A stretch of 64,000 nt of DNA from Oxytricha trifallax (lineage: Eukaryota > Ciliophora > Spirotrichea > Sporadotrichida > Oxytrichidae), in contig ARYC01019676.1 of the NCBI GenBank assembly GCA_000711775.1, positions 1 to 64,000 on the forward strand, given 5' to 3'. The position numbers were made by a program, and so were the translations under genes. Shown here one piece after another: positions 1-9,937 of the stretch. Position 1 is the first letter of the stretch. Every line of letters begins with the position of its first letter. The notes beneath the pieces were generated by a model. It worked only from the letters and a program-made list of their open reading frames with translations. It ran no database searches and had not been told where the DNA came from.

Positions 1-2250
1 TTCTACTTTGCATGTTATAATTAAGATATGAGCAGTTTCTTTAATAACGACTATGATATTGCGTCCAATGACTTTATTTCCCACTGGCATATTAAACATC
101 AGAAAAAAACATTAAACTAATAAGGGTTGAGAGAGCACATAAAGCTCGAAAGATCAATCTATATTAAAGTTTAATCTTGCCTCGCTTATGATGAAAGGAT
201 TTCGTGAAGGACGGATCTTTTAGAGAAGCTGAAGCAGAAGAAATTGTCAATGCACTATTGAATAAAGCACTTAGAAAGCTTAATTTGATATGATTAATAG
301 GCTAAGCAATATAGAAAATAAGAGAGAAAATAAGAAATCTTTGCAAGCCGTAGTCAGTATGTTGCATATATTTAAATGATCGTACCTTTTCTTGAATTTG
401 GGCTTTAGATACTTTTGACACTTAATCGAATGGCACAAAAGGGTTCTAACTGTACGATTTCTAAAATGTTTATTAGCTTATAGAGAAAAATGTTCTTAAA
501 AGCTTAAGTTTTTAAAAAAGCATTTCAAGGCTTCGACAATGTTTCGGCTAAAATGAATTGCTAGAGCTTAATTAAATTTAGATTCTCTACATTCTTTTAT
601 CTTTGCGTTTCCATTTTTGACGACGAGATGCTGATCAACTTTCTCAAAACAGTGATTGAGGAATTTATTAGAAAAAGAAAATTAAAATTATTAACATTTT
701 TAAATATTTATACTTCTTTCTTTCTTTCAGTATCTATTTTAATGAGAGCTAGTAAACGAATCCTAATAAAATTTAGAAATAAAGATTGAAATGTAAGATA
801 ATGAATAATCCCAATTAATCATATTCATTAAAGTAGTAGTCTTAGCGTTGTAAAATATTTAATAAAAAAGAATCTCCCCCCTCCTTAACGGATAGTTTTA
901 CTTCAATTTATAATCAATGCTTAGGTGTTGTTAAGAATATTAATTAAACTTGATATAATATTTTATTTGTGCTGCTACTATTCTTTTGACAAAATGTCTT
1001 TTTTTGATAAACGAATGATTGAAAATGAAATTCCTCTTTTGCAAGTTTAACGTAACACACTTTTATAACAGGATTATAGAGACTCGCTTTTTTAAATAAG
1101 AATAGAAATAAAAATAAAGCACATGCACCAGAGCATTCTTTAGCAGAGTTAAAATTGAAAAGATATTAAATTAAGGAAGTTCAAAAGAATATAATCTCTG
1201 CTTAATTCTACTTTGCATGTTATAATTAAGATATGAGCAGTATCTTTAATAACGACTATGATATTGCGTCCAATGACTTTATTTCCCACTGGCATATTAA
1301 ACATCAGAAAAAACATTAAACTAATAAGGGTTGAGAGAGCACATAAAGCTCGAAAGATCAATCTATATTAAAGTTTAATCTTGCCTTGCTTATGATGAAA
1401 GGATTGCTTGAAGGACGGATCTTTTAGAGAAGCTGAAGCAGAAGAAATTGTCAATGCACTATTGAATAAAGCACTTAGAAAGCTTAATTTGATATGATTA
1501 ATAGGCTAAGCAATATAGAAAATAAGAGAGAAAATAAGTCTTTGCAAGCCGTAGTCGGTATGTTGCATATATTTAAATGATCGAACCTTTTCTTGAATTT
1601 GGGCTTTAGATCTTCGACACTTATCAAACCGCACAATAAAATTCAAATTGTTCTATTTCTAAAATGCTCATTAGCTTATAGACAAAAATGTTCTTAAAAG
1701 CTTAAGTTTTAAAAAAGAATTTCAAGGCTTCGACAATGTTTCGGCTAAAATGAATTGCTTGAACTTAATTAAATTTAAATTCTCTACATTCTTTTATCTT
1801 TGAATTTCCATTTTTGACGACGAGATGCTGATCAACTTTCTCATAACGAGATTTAAGAAGTTATTAGAAAAAGAAAATTAAAATTATTAAAATTTTTAAT
1901 ATTTATACTTCTTTCTTTCAAAATCTATTTTAATGAGAGCTAGTAAACAAATATAATAAATTTAGAAAGAAAGATTGAAATGTAAGATAATGAATAACCT
2001 CAATTATCATATTCATTAAAGTAGTAGTCTTAGCATTGTAAAATATAAATAAAAAAGATCTCACCCCCCTTAACGCAAAGTTTTACTTCAAGTCAAAATC
2101 AATGCTAAGAGTGTTGTTAAGAATATTAATTAAACTTGATATAATATTTTATTTGTGCTGCTACTATTCTTTTGACAAAATGTCTTTTTTTGATAAACGA
2201 ATGATTGAAAATGAAATTCTTTTTTTGCAAGTTTAATGTAACGCACATTT
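1..2250. repeat. Left satellite array: two diverged ~1.2-kb units
   Basis: Two tandem copies of the satellite that fills 25319-64000. The block at position 1 recurs at 1206, a period of 1205 bp. The first copy is cut by the window start and the second ends at 2250. Compared with the right array these copies carry many substitutions and indels and lack a ~55-60 bp block that every right-array unit has (left equivalent near 931-960). The last satellite bases are a form of GTAACGCAC-TTT, after which unique sequence starts. Reading frames inside are not preserved between copies. No gene is supported. Confidence 0.93.
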
Positions 2251-3385
2251 ATTGCTCCTAATACTATTCCTAATGATTTACAAATGAATTCTTTTAGTGT
2301 TGATTAGTTGTGATGTTTCTCTTGCTGAGATCAATTGAGATATTCGTTACTTATTTTGATTATGTTGCTAGACTTATTGAGTTTAAATGTTTATTTGAAT
2401 AATCTTGGGCAAGTCTTTTCGCTTTGAATGTTCTTTTTTATTTAACTTGTCATGCCTTAGAGATTCAATTTCCCATATGTAATCTATGAAACTTATAATT
2501 TTTATTTAGAAATGAATAGTTTACACTTTTCTCTTATTAATGCACCTTAATTATATAATCTAGTTGGAATTTTGCATGAGATTATCTTTGTAGTTTTTAG
2601 TTGCATTTTATAAGATCTTACTCTTGAGATCCTTGCCACTTTTTTAGTTTTTAATATTGTCAGTAGAAGCACTTTGTATACTTTAAATTTACGATTAGCC
2701 CATTAACTGTGAGTATTAATTGTTTTAATGATTAAGTGAGTTCTGCATTTATAAATCTTATATTAAATGAAGTATTTTACTAATAATTATTTAAATGATT
2801 GCTTAGATTTGATGAGTAATATTCTAAGCCAGTAAGCTTGATGACATATGTATTATGTTATGAGGTGAAGAGATCTGTGAATTTAAAAGGGATATAAATT
2901 ATTGATTTCATTTATTGATTTGAATTTATTAATATTGACTCTCTTAAATTTTTAATGGTTGTAATATTAGATTTCCCACTATTATTGAAAAGCCCACTTC
3001 CACTGGTTTTAGTAGTATTAATAGATGGCTTTGATGTGTGATGAGTAATGGTTTTATGATTTGTATTTGGTTTTGGAGATATTTTCCTCTTCAAATTTTG
3101 CTGATTCTACTGTTATTTCCCAACATTATCCTTGTTTTGCAGGATAAAATTCTATTGCATGGGGGATTCTTAGTTAAGGCGAAGTTGTTATTAGTATGAG
3201 AAATAGTAGTAGTGATATTATGCTGGGCTGGGTGCTAGTATGACAATTTACGCTGATGGTAAATGGAGGAGGTGATATTTCCAGTTGGTTTGGAGATCAT
3301 TGTGTCATGATTGATAGTTTGCGAGTTATTATTCACATTATCAACAAAACCTACTAAGATTTAATTGGTAAACAATTAATATTCA
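2251..3385 (-). CDS. Unrecognised Asn/Ser/Thr/Gln-rich protein, 3' part lost at array edge
   Basis: The minus strand is open over long stretches when TAA/TAG are read as Gln. The upstream part (about 3385-3165) reads as an Asn/Ser/Thr-rich chain. A run of five G at 3161-3165 shifts the frame by one, after which a Gln/Lys-rich stretch and then peptides such as KRKISPKPNTNHKTITHHTS and SGSGLFNNSGKSNITTIKN follow. Between about 2900 and 2660 the sequence is AT-richer and may hold an intron or IES. From 2640 to 2251 it is open again (for example KKEHSKRKDLPKIIQ) right up to the satellite. I do not recognise the family. Low-complexity composition makes the exact frame uncertain. It is divergent to the coiled-coil gene starting at 3597. 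It looks truncated or split at 2250 rather than ending there with a TGA. Confidence 0.5.
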
Positions 3386-3596
3386 TAAACAATGTTTAAT
3401 GTAAGAAGACTAGTATTTAAATAAATTGAGATTTTTAATAACGATTTTTAAATATAATTTAAAATATGAAATTACAGTAACAGTAGAAGTCTCGATAAGA
3501 GAATATGAGAAATTAAATGGGTTAATATAAAATAAATTTAAAATTTATTTTATTAATTGATTTGTGTAACCCATAAATCTATCAGCATCTAAATCA

Positions 3597-6343
3597 ATGA
3601 GTAAATATTATATCAATAACATTATTAAATATAAATTAGATGATTAAGAGTTGAAAAAGCATAATTTCAATGCATTCAGTCCATTGCGTACACAAAACAA
3701 TAATAACTAAGATACTAATGTGACTCAATCACAAAGTTTCAGAGATAATTCCCCTTTTTAAGCAAAGAGATTAGCTGCTTAGGACTACCTTAACAGTCAT
3801 TCAGTGTTCGAATAAAAATAGTAAAAGGAACCAAATCACACTTATAACTAATCGGTGATAAGCACGAATGCAGTTAACAATCCATTTATTGCAAATAATA
3901 AACAGTAAATCTATAAAAATTTAGAATATGAACGTATGTTTTGAGTTTTTTTATTTAGGTTTAAAAGAAGTAGGGGAACAACGGAAACTCAGTCATAAAA
4001 AAATCCAGAACCCCTACAAAATCATAAATATAATAATCTCACACCTTAACCTTAACTTCCCTGGCAGTACCACACATAGAGTACAAATAACTTCTAACTT
4101 AAATTCAAAATCTTTCTAAAAACAACGATAAAACAGAGCGATAATTATAGTTAGCATAAAAAGAATCATTGCAGTACCGTACTCTTAATGAATAAAATGA
4201 AAAAGAGTTGCGTGTTCTGTAACAAACCTTATAGAAATTAAAAGATGAGAAGCTCTTGTAGGAGAGTGATCATAAATCACTTAAAGAATACTCAAGAAAG
4301 ATAGAAAGCTGACTAATTTAAGAAGTCAATAAAACAGGTAATATCAATAGTAGCAGCATTGGAAGTACAGATAAAAATGGCAATGCAGGAGGACCATTAT
4401 AGGAAATAATTCAAAATAAGAGAGAGCAGCTCAATAAGATTCGAGGGGAGAAGGCAAAAGCTGATGCTATTTTAGAAAGCATGTACTAAAATGTACAGCA
4501 ATTGCAATAGGAAAACTAAATCTTACAGTAGCTTTGGTATGTCAATATCTTTAAATTTAACTTATATACTTTTTAGAAAATGAAATTTTAAGATGTTGGA
4601 ATTAAGAATTTAGGAGGTGTGTCAGATAGAGAACAATTAATGCAATTAATTAAAAGTGAATAGAATTAATAGTAGCATGAAGACGAAAAGAGAGGCATTC
4701 TCATGAAAATTTAAGACTTATATCATTATAATAAATTTTTACTTAATGTAAGTTATTTCATTTTTTATAATTAATCTTTAACTAAATTTAATTAAAATTA
4801 TCAATTAATTTTAGATCAATTCAATTAATTTTGATAAACGAATCAAAATGTCGCTTATTCATTCTTTATTGGCATTATAAAATATCATCTCTCCTTAATT
4901 CATTATCGTCTACTATAAGAAAAAAAATAATTTAACTATTTGTGTGATTTTTCTCTATTCAAAATATGTATCGTCCTCCAATATTCTAGAGTTGTCAATT
5001 TAATTTGCATAATTTATCTTACAATTAGTATTTGATTTTTGTGGTGTCTAAAATTAAATAACATCCTTAATTTTCTATTTAATATTTTGATTCCATTTTT
5101 ATTTAATATGATAACTTTAACATTCATTATAAATGAATGTGAAGGTATGAAATTATTAAGGTATAAATTTGATATCAATTTAGGTCTAAAGTCTAACAGC
5201 AATAAATGAAGAATTGAAAATTATTAGAGAATCAAATAATTTAGAGTTCATAAGATTAGAACAAGAAATTTACTATCTCTCCTAGAAAAATCAATCTTTG
5301 GCACTTGAAAGAGACACAATTTAAAGAGAAAAATCAACTTTGCTAGATTCATTGAGGAACTTAATTCAAATCATGATAAGAGACTAATTAATTAACTTTG
5401 TTTTATTTTATATAATGTTTAGACTGTAGCAATTGGAGGATGAATTGAAATAGGTTACGGAAATGAACTCCTAGTAACGATTCTAGTTAGATGAATTATT
5501 TATATAAGTCCGTATCAAACAACAGGAGAGTGACAACTTCAAATAAGAATGTGATAGATACAGGTATCAATCCTCTTAATCTGAACATGAATACAAAATA
5601 CTCAAATAAGAATTAATTACACTTAAGAATTAAATTACTTAAAAAGTTTTTCATTATGATTTTTGAGGTTTAAATCAATATAGAACGAATGAATACCCTT
5701 AGATTATTTCCTTAAAAACTTAGAAAATTAAAGACTAACTAATTAGATTACAAACTAAGCAAAGATTTCAGAAAGAATGAATAGTTAAGAGCAGCTTGAA
5801 GGATAGCTCACTGATAAAAAGAGAGAAATCTTAAGACTGGAAAATGAAACCCTCACATTGAAAGATAGACTCCAATCTTCACAAAACGATAATTTACAGC
5901 TGAGAGGTTAGATTGAAGCAATGCTTGGAGATATCAGAAGATTAGAACATAACTTAAATCTTGCTAAGAGACATGACTAGTTAAGAGATGGTGAGCTTTA
6001 AGATCGTGAGTAGTTGATAAGAGAAATCACTGAACTAAGAAAAGAACGAGATGATAACAAAAGGAAAAGTTACATGCTTTAAAATGAAAGCTAAAGTCAT
6101 CTCTAAGTTCAAAAGTAGTTAGAGGATAAACTAATAATAAATTTAATCTTAAAACATTTCAATAATTATAAAATAATTTGTAAGTTTAAGAACAGCTTAA
6201 TACAGAAGCAAGTTGAGAATTTAATTGCAAGCAAGAAATTTCTACAAAAGACCCATAGTGAGCAAATGAACATCAAAAATAAGAAAATCGATTTTTTAAT
6301 TGTTTATTTCTTTAATATTTTATCATTATAAGGACAATATTGA
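3597..6343 (+). CDS. Coiled-coil protein, unknown function
   Basis: Start ATG at 3597 opens an Asn/Gln/Ser-rich N-terminus (MSKYYINNIIKYKLDDQ; later SFRDNSPFQAKRLAAQDY). From about 4080 the product becomes a long coiled coil rich in Glu, Lys, Gln and Leu, for example ERQLQLAQKESLQYRTLNEQ and RRLEHNLNLAKRHDQL, to TGA at 6341-6343. Many Gln codons are TAA/TAG. Likely introns are 3934-3958 (25 nt), 4537-4576, 4748-5183 and 5646-5702, all GT...AG. Oddities: an in-frame TGA at 4310-4312 between two coiled-coil stretches, and one-base frame breaks near 3990 (run of A), 4090, 4530 and 5775. These could be read errors, unrecognised IESs or decay. Length and coiled coil would suit a cytoskeletal or basal-body protein, but nothing in the sequence proves it. 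Confidence 0.62.
3934..3958 (+). other. 25-nt GT-AG intron
   Basis: It begins GTATGT and ends TTTATTTAG. Removing it joins the N-terminal exon, which ends in phase 1 after the Leu-Glu-Tyr-Glu codons, to an open downstream frame (Leu-Lys-Glu-Val), and avoids a TGA inside the intron. It is unusually short, but the acceptor has the pyrimidine-rich end seen in the other introns of this window. Confidence 0.5.
4537..4576 (+). other. 40-nt GT-AG intron
   Basis: GTATGT donor and CTTTTTAG acceptor between a Gln-rich coiled coil and an exon beginning Lys-Met-Lys-Phe-Gln-Asp-Val. The two exon phases do not match by one base, which points to a missing base in the upstream exon. Confidence 0.55.
4748..5183 (+). 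other. 436-nt GT-AG intron, possibly holding an IES
   Basis: GTAAGT donor after codons for Phe-Leu-Leu-Asn. The acceptor ATTTAG at 5178-5183 precedes Val-Gln-Ser-Leu-Thr-Ala, phase 0 on both sides. A second possible acceptor (TTTTAG, ends 4814) lies inside. The intron is much longer than the others here, so it may contain an eliminated segment. Confidence 0.5.
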
Positions 6344-6377
6344 AATTAACAATTAAAATGTTTAAAAAATATAAATA

Positions 6378-9300
6378 TCATGAATCTTTGAGTTCACTTT
6401 TAAATTAATCTGGTACGAAGAATTAAATCTCTGAAGAATGAATTTCAATTTTATTCCCATTCAATAAATCTTTAAATCTCAAAAAATTGAATTGTAGGTA
6501 GTTTTCTGATTGTTAAATGTCTCCCTTAAAATTTAATGCAAAATCTGAGTAGTCATTAGTAATAACTTTATTAAAGTCGATTTCGTCTAAATGTTGTGTA
6601 AGTTACATATTTTTTAACTCTTTAATAACCTCGTTTATTTTAGATTACTCCTTTGATATTAAAAATAAAGTTTACCATAAAATTGGGATGAACTAAATCA
6701 AAATGTGAAAAAATTTTGATATTCTCAATTGTTCTACATAAATAACAGTTAACCTACCGACGTCGAGAAACTTAAGTAAAGTTTTTTACAACTATTAAAA
6801 ATCCAATTCATAAACACTGGGTATATATTTATAATATTTTGACTCAATATTGTGAAATATAAAGAAAGACTGAAATAAGATAATTATTCTTATAATTTTG
6901 TATCATTTCAAGCTTTTATTTAGCATTTAGTTCAATAAAATCTCCCCATTTTGCCAATTCCTTCCTGTATTTGTAATTCAATATAATTTCATTAATATAA
7001 GGGTTTTGTAATTTTTCAGACTTCGAATCTTTAATTTGGCGAAGCTCTGGGAGAACAGTTTCAATAAAATCTGGTATAGCCATGCAAAATTCCATCTCAA
7101 GATTAGTTTATAAATGTATTAATAATTAATAAGTAGACCTAAGTTGTAGAGACCTCCAAGATGCTTAAACATTTACGTAATGCTTTCTTGTCTGATGTTT
7201 GTTAATTTTAATTTTCTCAGGGATTATGGATCAATTTTTGCTAATAATAATTGGATATTCTGAATAAACTTATAGCCATTAAATTCTAAGAACTCAATTT
7301 GCTAAATAAAAAAAAACATTTTTCTAAAAAGATATTTACAGTATTTGCAGTTAGTTAAGTCCAGCTATTTCTGACTCTTATTGAAAACAATAACTTTATT
7401 AAATTATTAAAATTAATTCTAAGTAAATAAAAAATAACTGATTAGCTATAATTCCATAATTGTGAAGTCGTAAGTATACTTATCAAATTTCAAGTTCATT
7501 ATATTTTTGAGTATAATTTTATTGCAACTCCATTCATAATCTATTATTAAATACAATAAAAACAATTAACATTCAATCTTCACTATATTCTTATCTATAA
7601 TTTATAAAATTATATTTATAATAAATCTGTGAGATCTAGTCTGATTCATCTGTTCTTTGATATTACACAGTTGTATTAACTATTGCAAATTATTAACTTA
7701 AAAAGTTAAGTAAATGGCTGTAACGAGGAGGGACTGTCGAACCGTTCTAATCAAGAGGCAAGAGTTTTGCCTCACTTGTCCGAAAAGCGAACTTCCCCCA
7801 GCTGGATCGTAGGATCCGGAGGTGTGTTTTAACAAATAAGTACATACATACTCACGAGTGGCCATAAATCATAGAGTATGTCAGATTTGACACCCTTAAG
7901 TCAGTACTTTCTTTTAGCACCCGTTCACAACTCAGCTAGGTACTAAACATAACCCTAGCACAACTGGAGCGCACACTCATTATTAGATTTTCTTAATTTT
8001 CGAATTGATTAACTAGAGTCCAGTCATACCAAACAACCGAAAATGTTGAGCTTACAGAAATTAGCTCGACTACCCAGCTCCACACCAACCTTAAAAAGTC
8101 CACTCTCTGTTCATGATGACATTTTTACCTTCAACTAGGCATGAGGCCTGACCGAATAAATTCAGTCGTTTAGTTTTAAACATCTCTCAACCAGTACTAT
8201 CTACCAAAGAACATACTAGTAATCAAGACTGCTAACACTGTTGTAAAAACCTCATAACGATTCATAAATCCCTTCATCAATAGATTCCTTAACCCCAAGA
8301 AACCTAACAATCAAAGTACTCTACTACCTACCATTTTTGTACCACCAAGAGAACTACTAAAAGATACGTTTCAGAAGGAATCACTCCCAAATTTTCTCTA
8401 ATACGTCACAGACAACAAACCTGATTTTTCCATATTAAATAGGGTAACCTAACATCAGAAATCTACTAGAGAATCACCCAAGGTACTAATATATTTTGAC
8501 CAAAGATATGATGGGAATCACCCAAATACTATCAAAATATTTAATACTAAACTCAACTACCTAGTCAATTAACAAAGTACCTAATAGGGAGTAAGCACCA
8601 ACATAATTTCAAAGACTATTACTACTTAACAATTAAATAATAACTCTGGCCTAAAGCCAGAGAAATTTTTGAAAACCCCTAAATCCCTAAACCCCATAGA
8701 TTTATACTTTAAATCTGGATATTAACCACTAAAATTAAAGAATGTTACTAAATAATATATAAAAGATTTGGGACTTTTGTATACTATATAATAATAAAAA
8801 TTTAATTAAAGATGTTTCAGAGAGTGGGTTTATTTGATTTAAAAATCAACGGGAGATGGTGCCCAATATGCAATCTTCCAGATTGCATGGAAAATAGCTA
8901 CAGAACTCTGAGAGCTTTTGACGAGACTATGCAAGAACTCCAAGAATATGTTGAGTTCGGAGTTTATGATGGAATAAGCTCCATAGATAGCGAAGAAGAA
9001 GAGAAGAGATTCAAAAACATGTACTCAATTTCTACAGAGAAAGAGTATACCTAAGACAGTTGTGGGCTCACAAAAATAGATTATTTTGAGTTAATTTTCA
9101 AAAATTAATTAAAATATCATGAGATGAGCAACCAGAGAGATTGAACAGATCAGATGATTTAAATAATATTAAAAGGGCTTGACCCTTAAATGCTTTAAAG
9201 CTTATTGATCGGGGGTCCCCAGAGACCTCAATGTGATCAAATTATTATTATTATTATTATTAACTATTGCAATTGTGTTTAGATTCATAGTTTTCAATTT

Positions 9301-9937
9301 ATCTAAGATTATTCTTAGATTTTATTGGTTATGATCGTCTTTTCTTACTACAACCTAAAAATATTTTAATGTTTACTAAATAAATTATAATTAATAAATA
9401 CAATTAAATATTAGTGAGGTAATTAAGATTTAGAAGATTATATTATCTCTAATTGATTTATCAAATCATCTTCCATAGTGCTTGTGTTTAATATGAGATT
9501 TATTTATTCATGTTGTCTTCCTAAATTCAAAATGCTTCGATTTAAATAATAAAGTAAGTAAAATTAAAATAATAATTTTAATTTGAAGCATACCCATGCG
9601 ACATATTAAATGTTATTTGTAAATTCGGGATTTATTAGAAAGATCTCATCATTATTACTTAAATTAAATTAATGTAATTATTGATATAGAATTTAAATTT
9701 AAAATCTTTAATTGCAAATATAATAAAGTTTTAAAACTCTCAAGTGAATTATACTCAATTTTATTGGTGTAGAATTGATTAAAAGTTTTTGAATTTATAA
9801 AAATAGAAAGTATTTAGTTATTTTAATATTCTAATTTATCATATGATTAGTAATATTTTGTTGATTCTCCGAACTTAAAGTTGTTTATTCTTATTCAGTA
9901 ACTCCAAAATTGTGATATTAGATCCGATTGAATTCAT
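6378..9937 (-). CDS. Leucine-rich protein, paralogue 1, split by a retroelement
   Basis: Minus-strand gene starting at 9935-9937 (MNSIGSNITILELLNKN) and ending with TGA at 6378-6380. Coding blocks are recognised because they match the second copy at 11947-16032: NRSILNLGRQHEQINLI near 9545-9490, LRIILDKLKTMNLNTIAI near 9320-9262, then after the insertion LEFNGYKFIQNIQLLL and SLRKLKLTNI near 7290-7210, CMAIPDFIETVLPELRQIKD near 7090, PSVYELDFQQLQKTLLKFLD near 6820, and LDEIDFNKVITNDYSDFALN near 6590. The pattern resembles leucine-rich repeats, but the family is not identified. Introns and possibly IESs lie between blocks. The insert at 7689-9257 splits the gene. Removing it with one target duplication leaves the surrounding frame in phase, apart from a one-base break just downstream (near 7640). 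Either a pseudogene or a gene repaired by developmental excision. Confidence 0.6.
7674..7688. repeat. Left 15-bp target-site duplication
   Basis: TATTAACTATTGCAA, identical to 9258-9272. The second paralogue near 13935-13950 has a single similar site and no insertion between. Confidence 0.85.
7714..7890 (+). CDS. Possible 58-codon Cys-containing ORF at element 5' end
   Basis: ATG 25 bases inside the element. In the ciliate code it reads MAVTRRDCRTVLIKRQEF, then CLTCPKSELPPAGS, and stops at TGA 7888-7890. It has a CxxC pair and a basic N-terminus. The open length is unremarkable when only TGA is a stop, and no relative is recognised. Overlap with a strong hairpin suggests it may be structured RNA instead. 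Confidence 0.22.
7755..7773 (+). other. Hairpin, 7-bp stem
   Basis: GAGGCAA, loop GAGTT, TTGCCTC. It is part of a GC-rich 110-bp block (7718-7830) that also has the near-palindrome GGATCGTAGGATCC. Likely a folded RNA segment of the retroelement. Confidence 0.55.
8644..8662 (+). other. Hairpin, 7-bp stem before a T run
   Basis: CTCTGGC, loop CTAAA, GCCAGAG, followed a few bases later by TTTTT. It lies about 150 bases upstream of the small ORF at 8812 and could be an RNA processing or termination signal of the element. Confidence 0.5.
8812..9144 (+). CDS. Small Cys-containing protein within the retroelement
   Basis: ATG at 8812 begins MFQRVGLFDLKINGRW, followed by CPICNLPDCMEN and an acidic tail (SSIDSEEEEKRF). 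A TAA stands at codon 81 (9052-9054). If TAA is Gln, as in the host, the frame runs 30 codons further to TGA at 9142-9144. Inside the first 80 codons all three Gln residues use CAG/CAA and there is no TAA or TAG, unlike host genes nearby. A CxxC-x4-C pattern hints at metal binding. I do not recognise the family. It is the only clear ORF of the element and could be a gag-like or accessory protein, or a chance frame. Confidence 0.45.
9205..9240 (+). other. Hairpin directly before the (ATT)n tail
   Basis: TTGATC at 9205-9210 pairs with GATCAA at 9235-9240, enclosing a G-rich/C-rich core (GGGGGTCCCC). A stem immediately upstream of a simple-repeat tail is a common feature of non-LTR 3' ends. Confidence 0.5.
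9258..9272. repeat. Right 15-bp target-site duplication
   Basis: TATTAACTATTGCAA, identical to 7674-7688, directly after the (ATT)n tail. Confidence 0.85.

Larger units (their letters stand above)
7689..9257 (+). mobile_element. Non-LTR-like retroelement insertion with (ATT)n tail
   Basis: A 1.57-kb block whose composition is distinctly less AT-rich than its surroundings at its 5' end. It is flanked by perfect 15-bp direct repeats and ends in about seven ATT units. A long target duplication, a simple-repeat tail and absence of terminal repeats fit target-primed insertion (LINE- or SINE-like). It lies inside a gene whose paralogue lacks it. No reverse transcriptase is visible, so it would be a non-autonomous or heavily deleted element. 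It contains stable hairpins at 7755-7773, 8644-8662 and 9205-9240; the last sits just before the tail, where LINE and SINE 3' ends often carry a recognition stem. The strand from 7890 to 8640 is strikingly poor in G. A telomere-like CCCTAAA motif occurs at 8674-8695. Confidence 0.72.

Noticed and set aside
3928..4119. ORF starting at ATG 3928 as a separate small gene
   Set aside because: It begins inside the coiled-coil gene, reads through a likely 25-nt intron, and its later part is out of frame with the coiled coil.
7718..7830. Known structural RNA or self-cleaving ribozyme in the GC-rich block
   Set aside because: Hairpins are clear, but I could not fit a hammerhead core, a delta-like ribozyme fold, or any tRNA or rRNA signature by eye.
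8143..8671. 170-codon open frame in the retroelement
   Set aside because: The strand is G-poor, so TGA is rare in all frames. The translation has no protein-like pattern or recognisable motif.
8674..8695. Telomere-like CCCTAAA motif as a telomere or telomere-bearing transposon end
   Set aside because: Only two irregular units, lying inside the retroelement. Hypotrich telomeres are C4A4, which is not seen.
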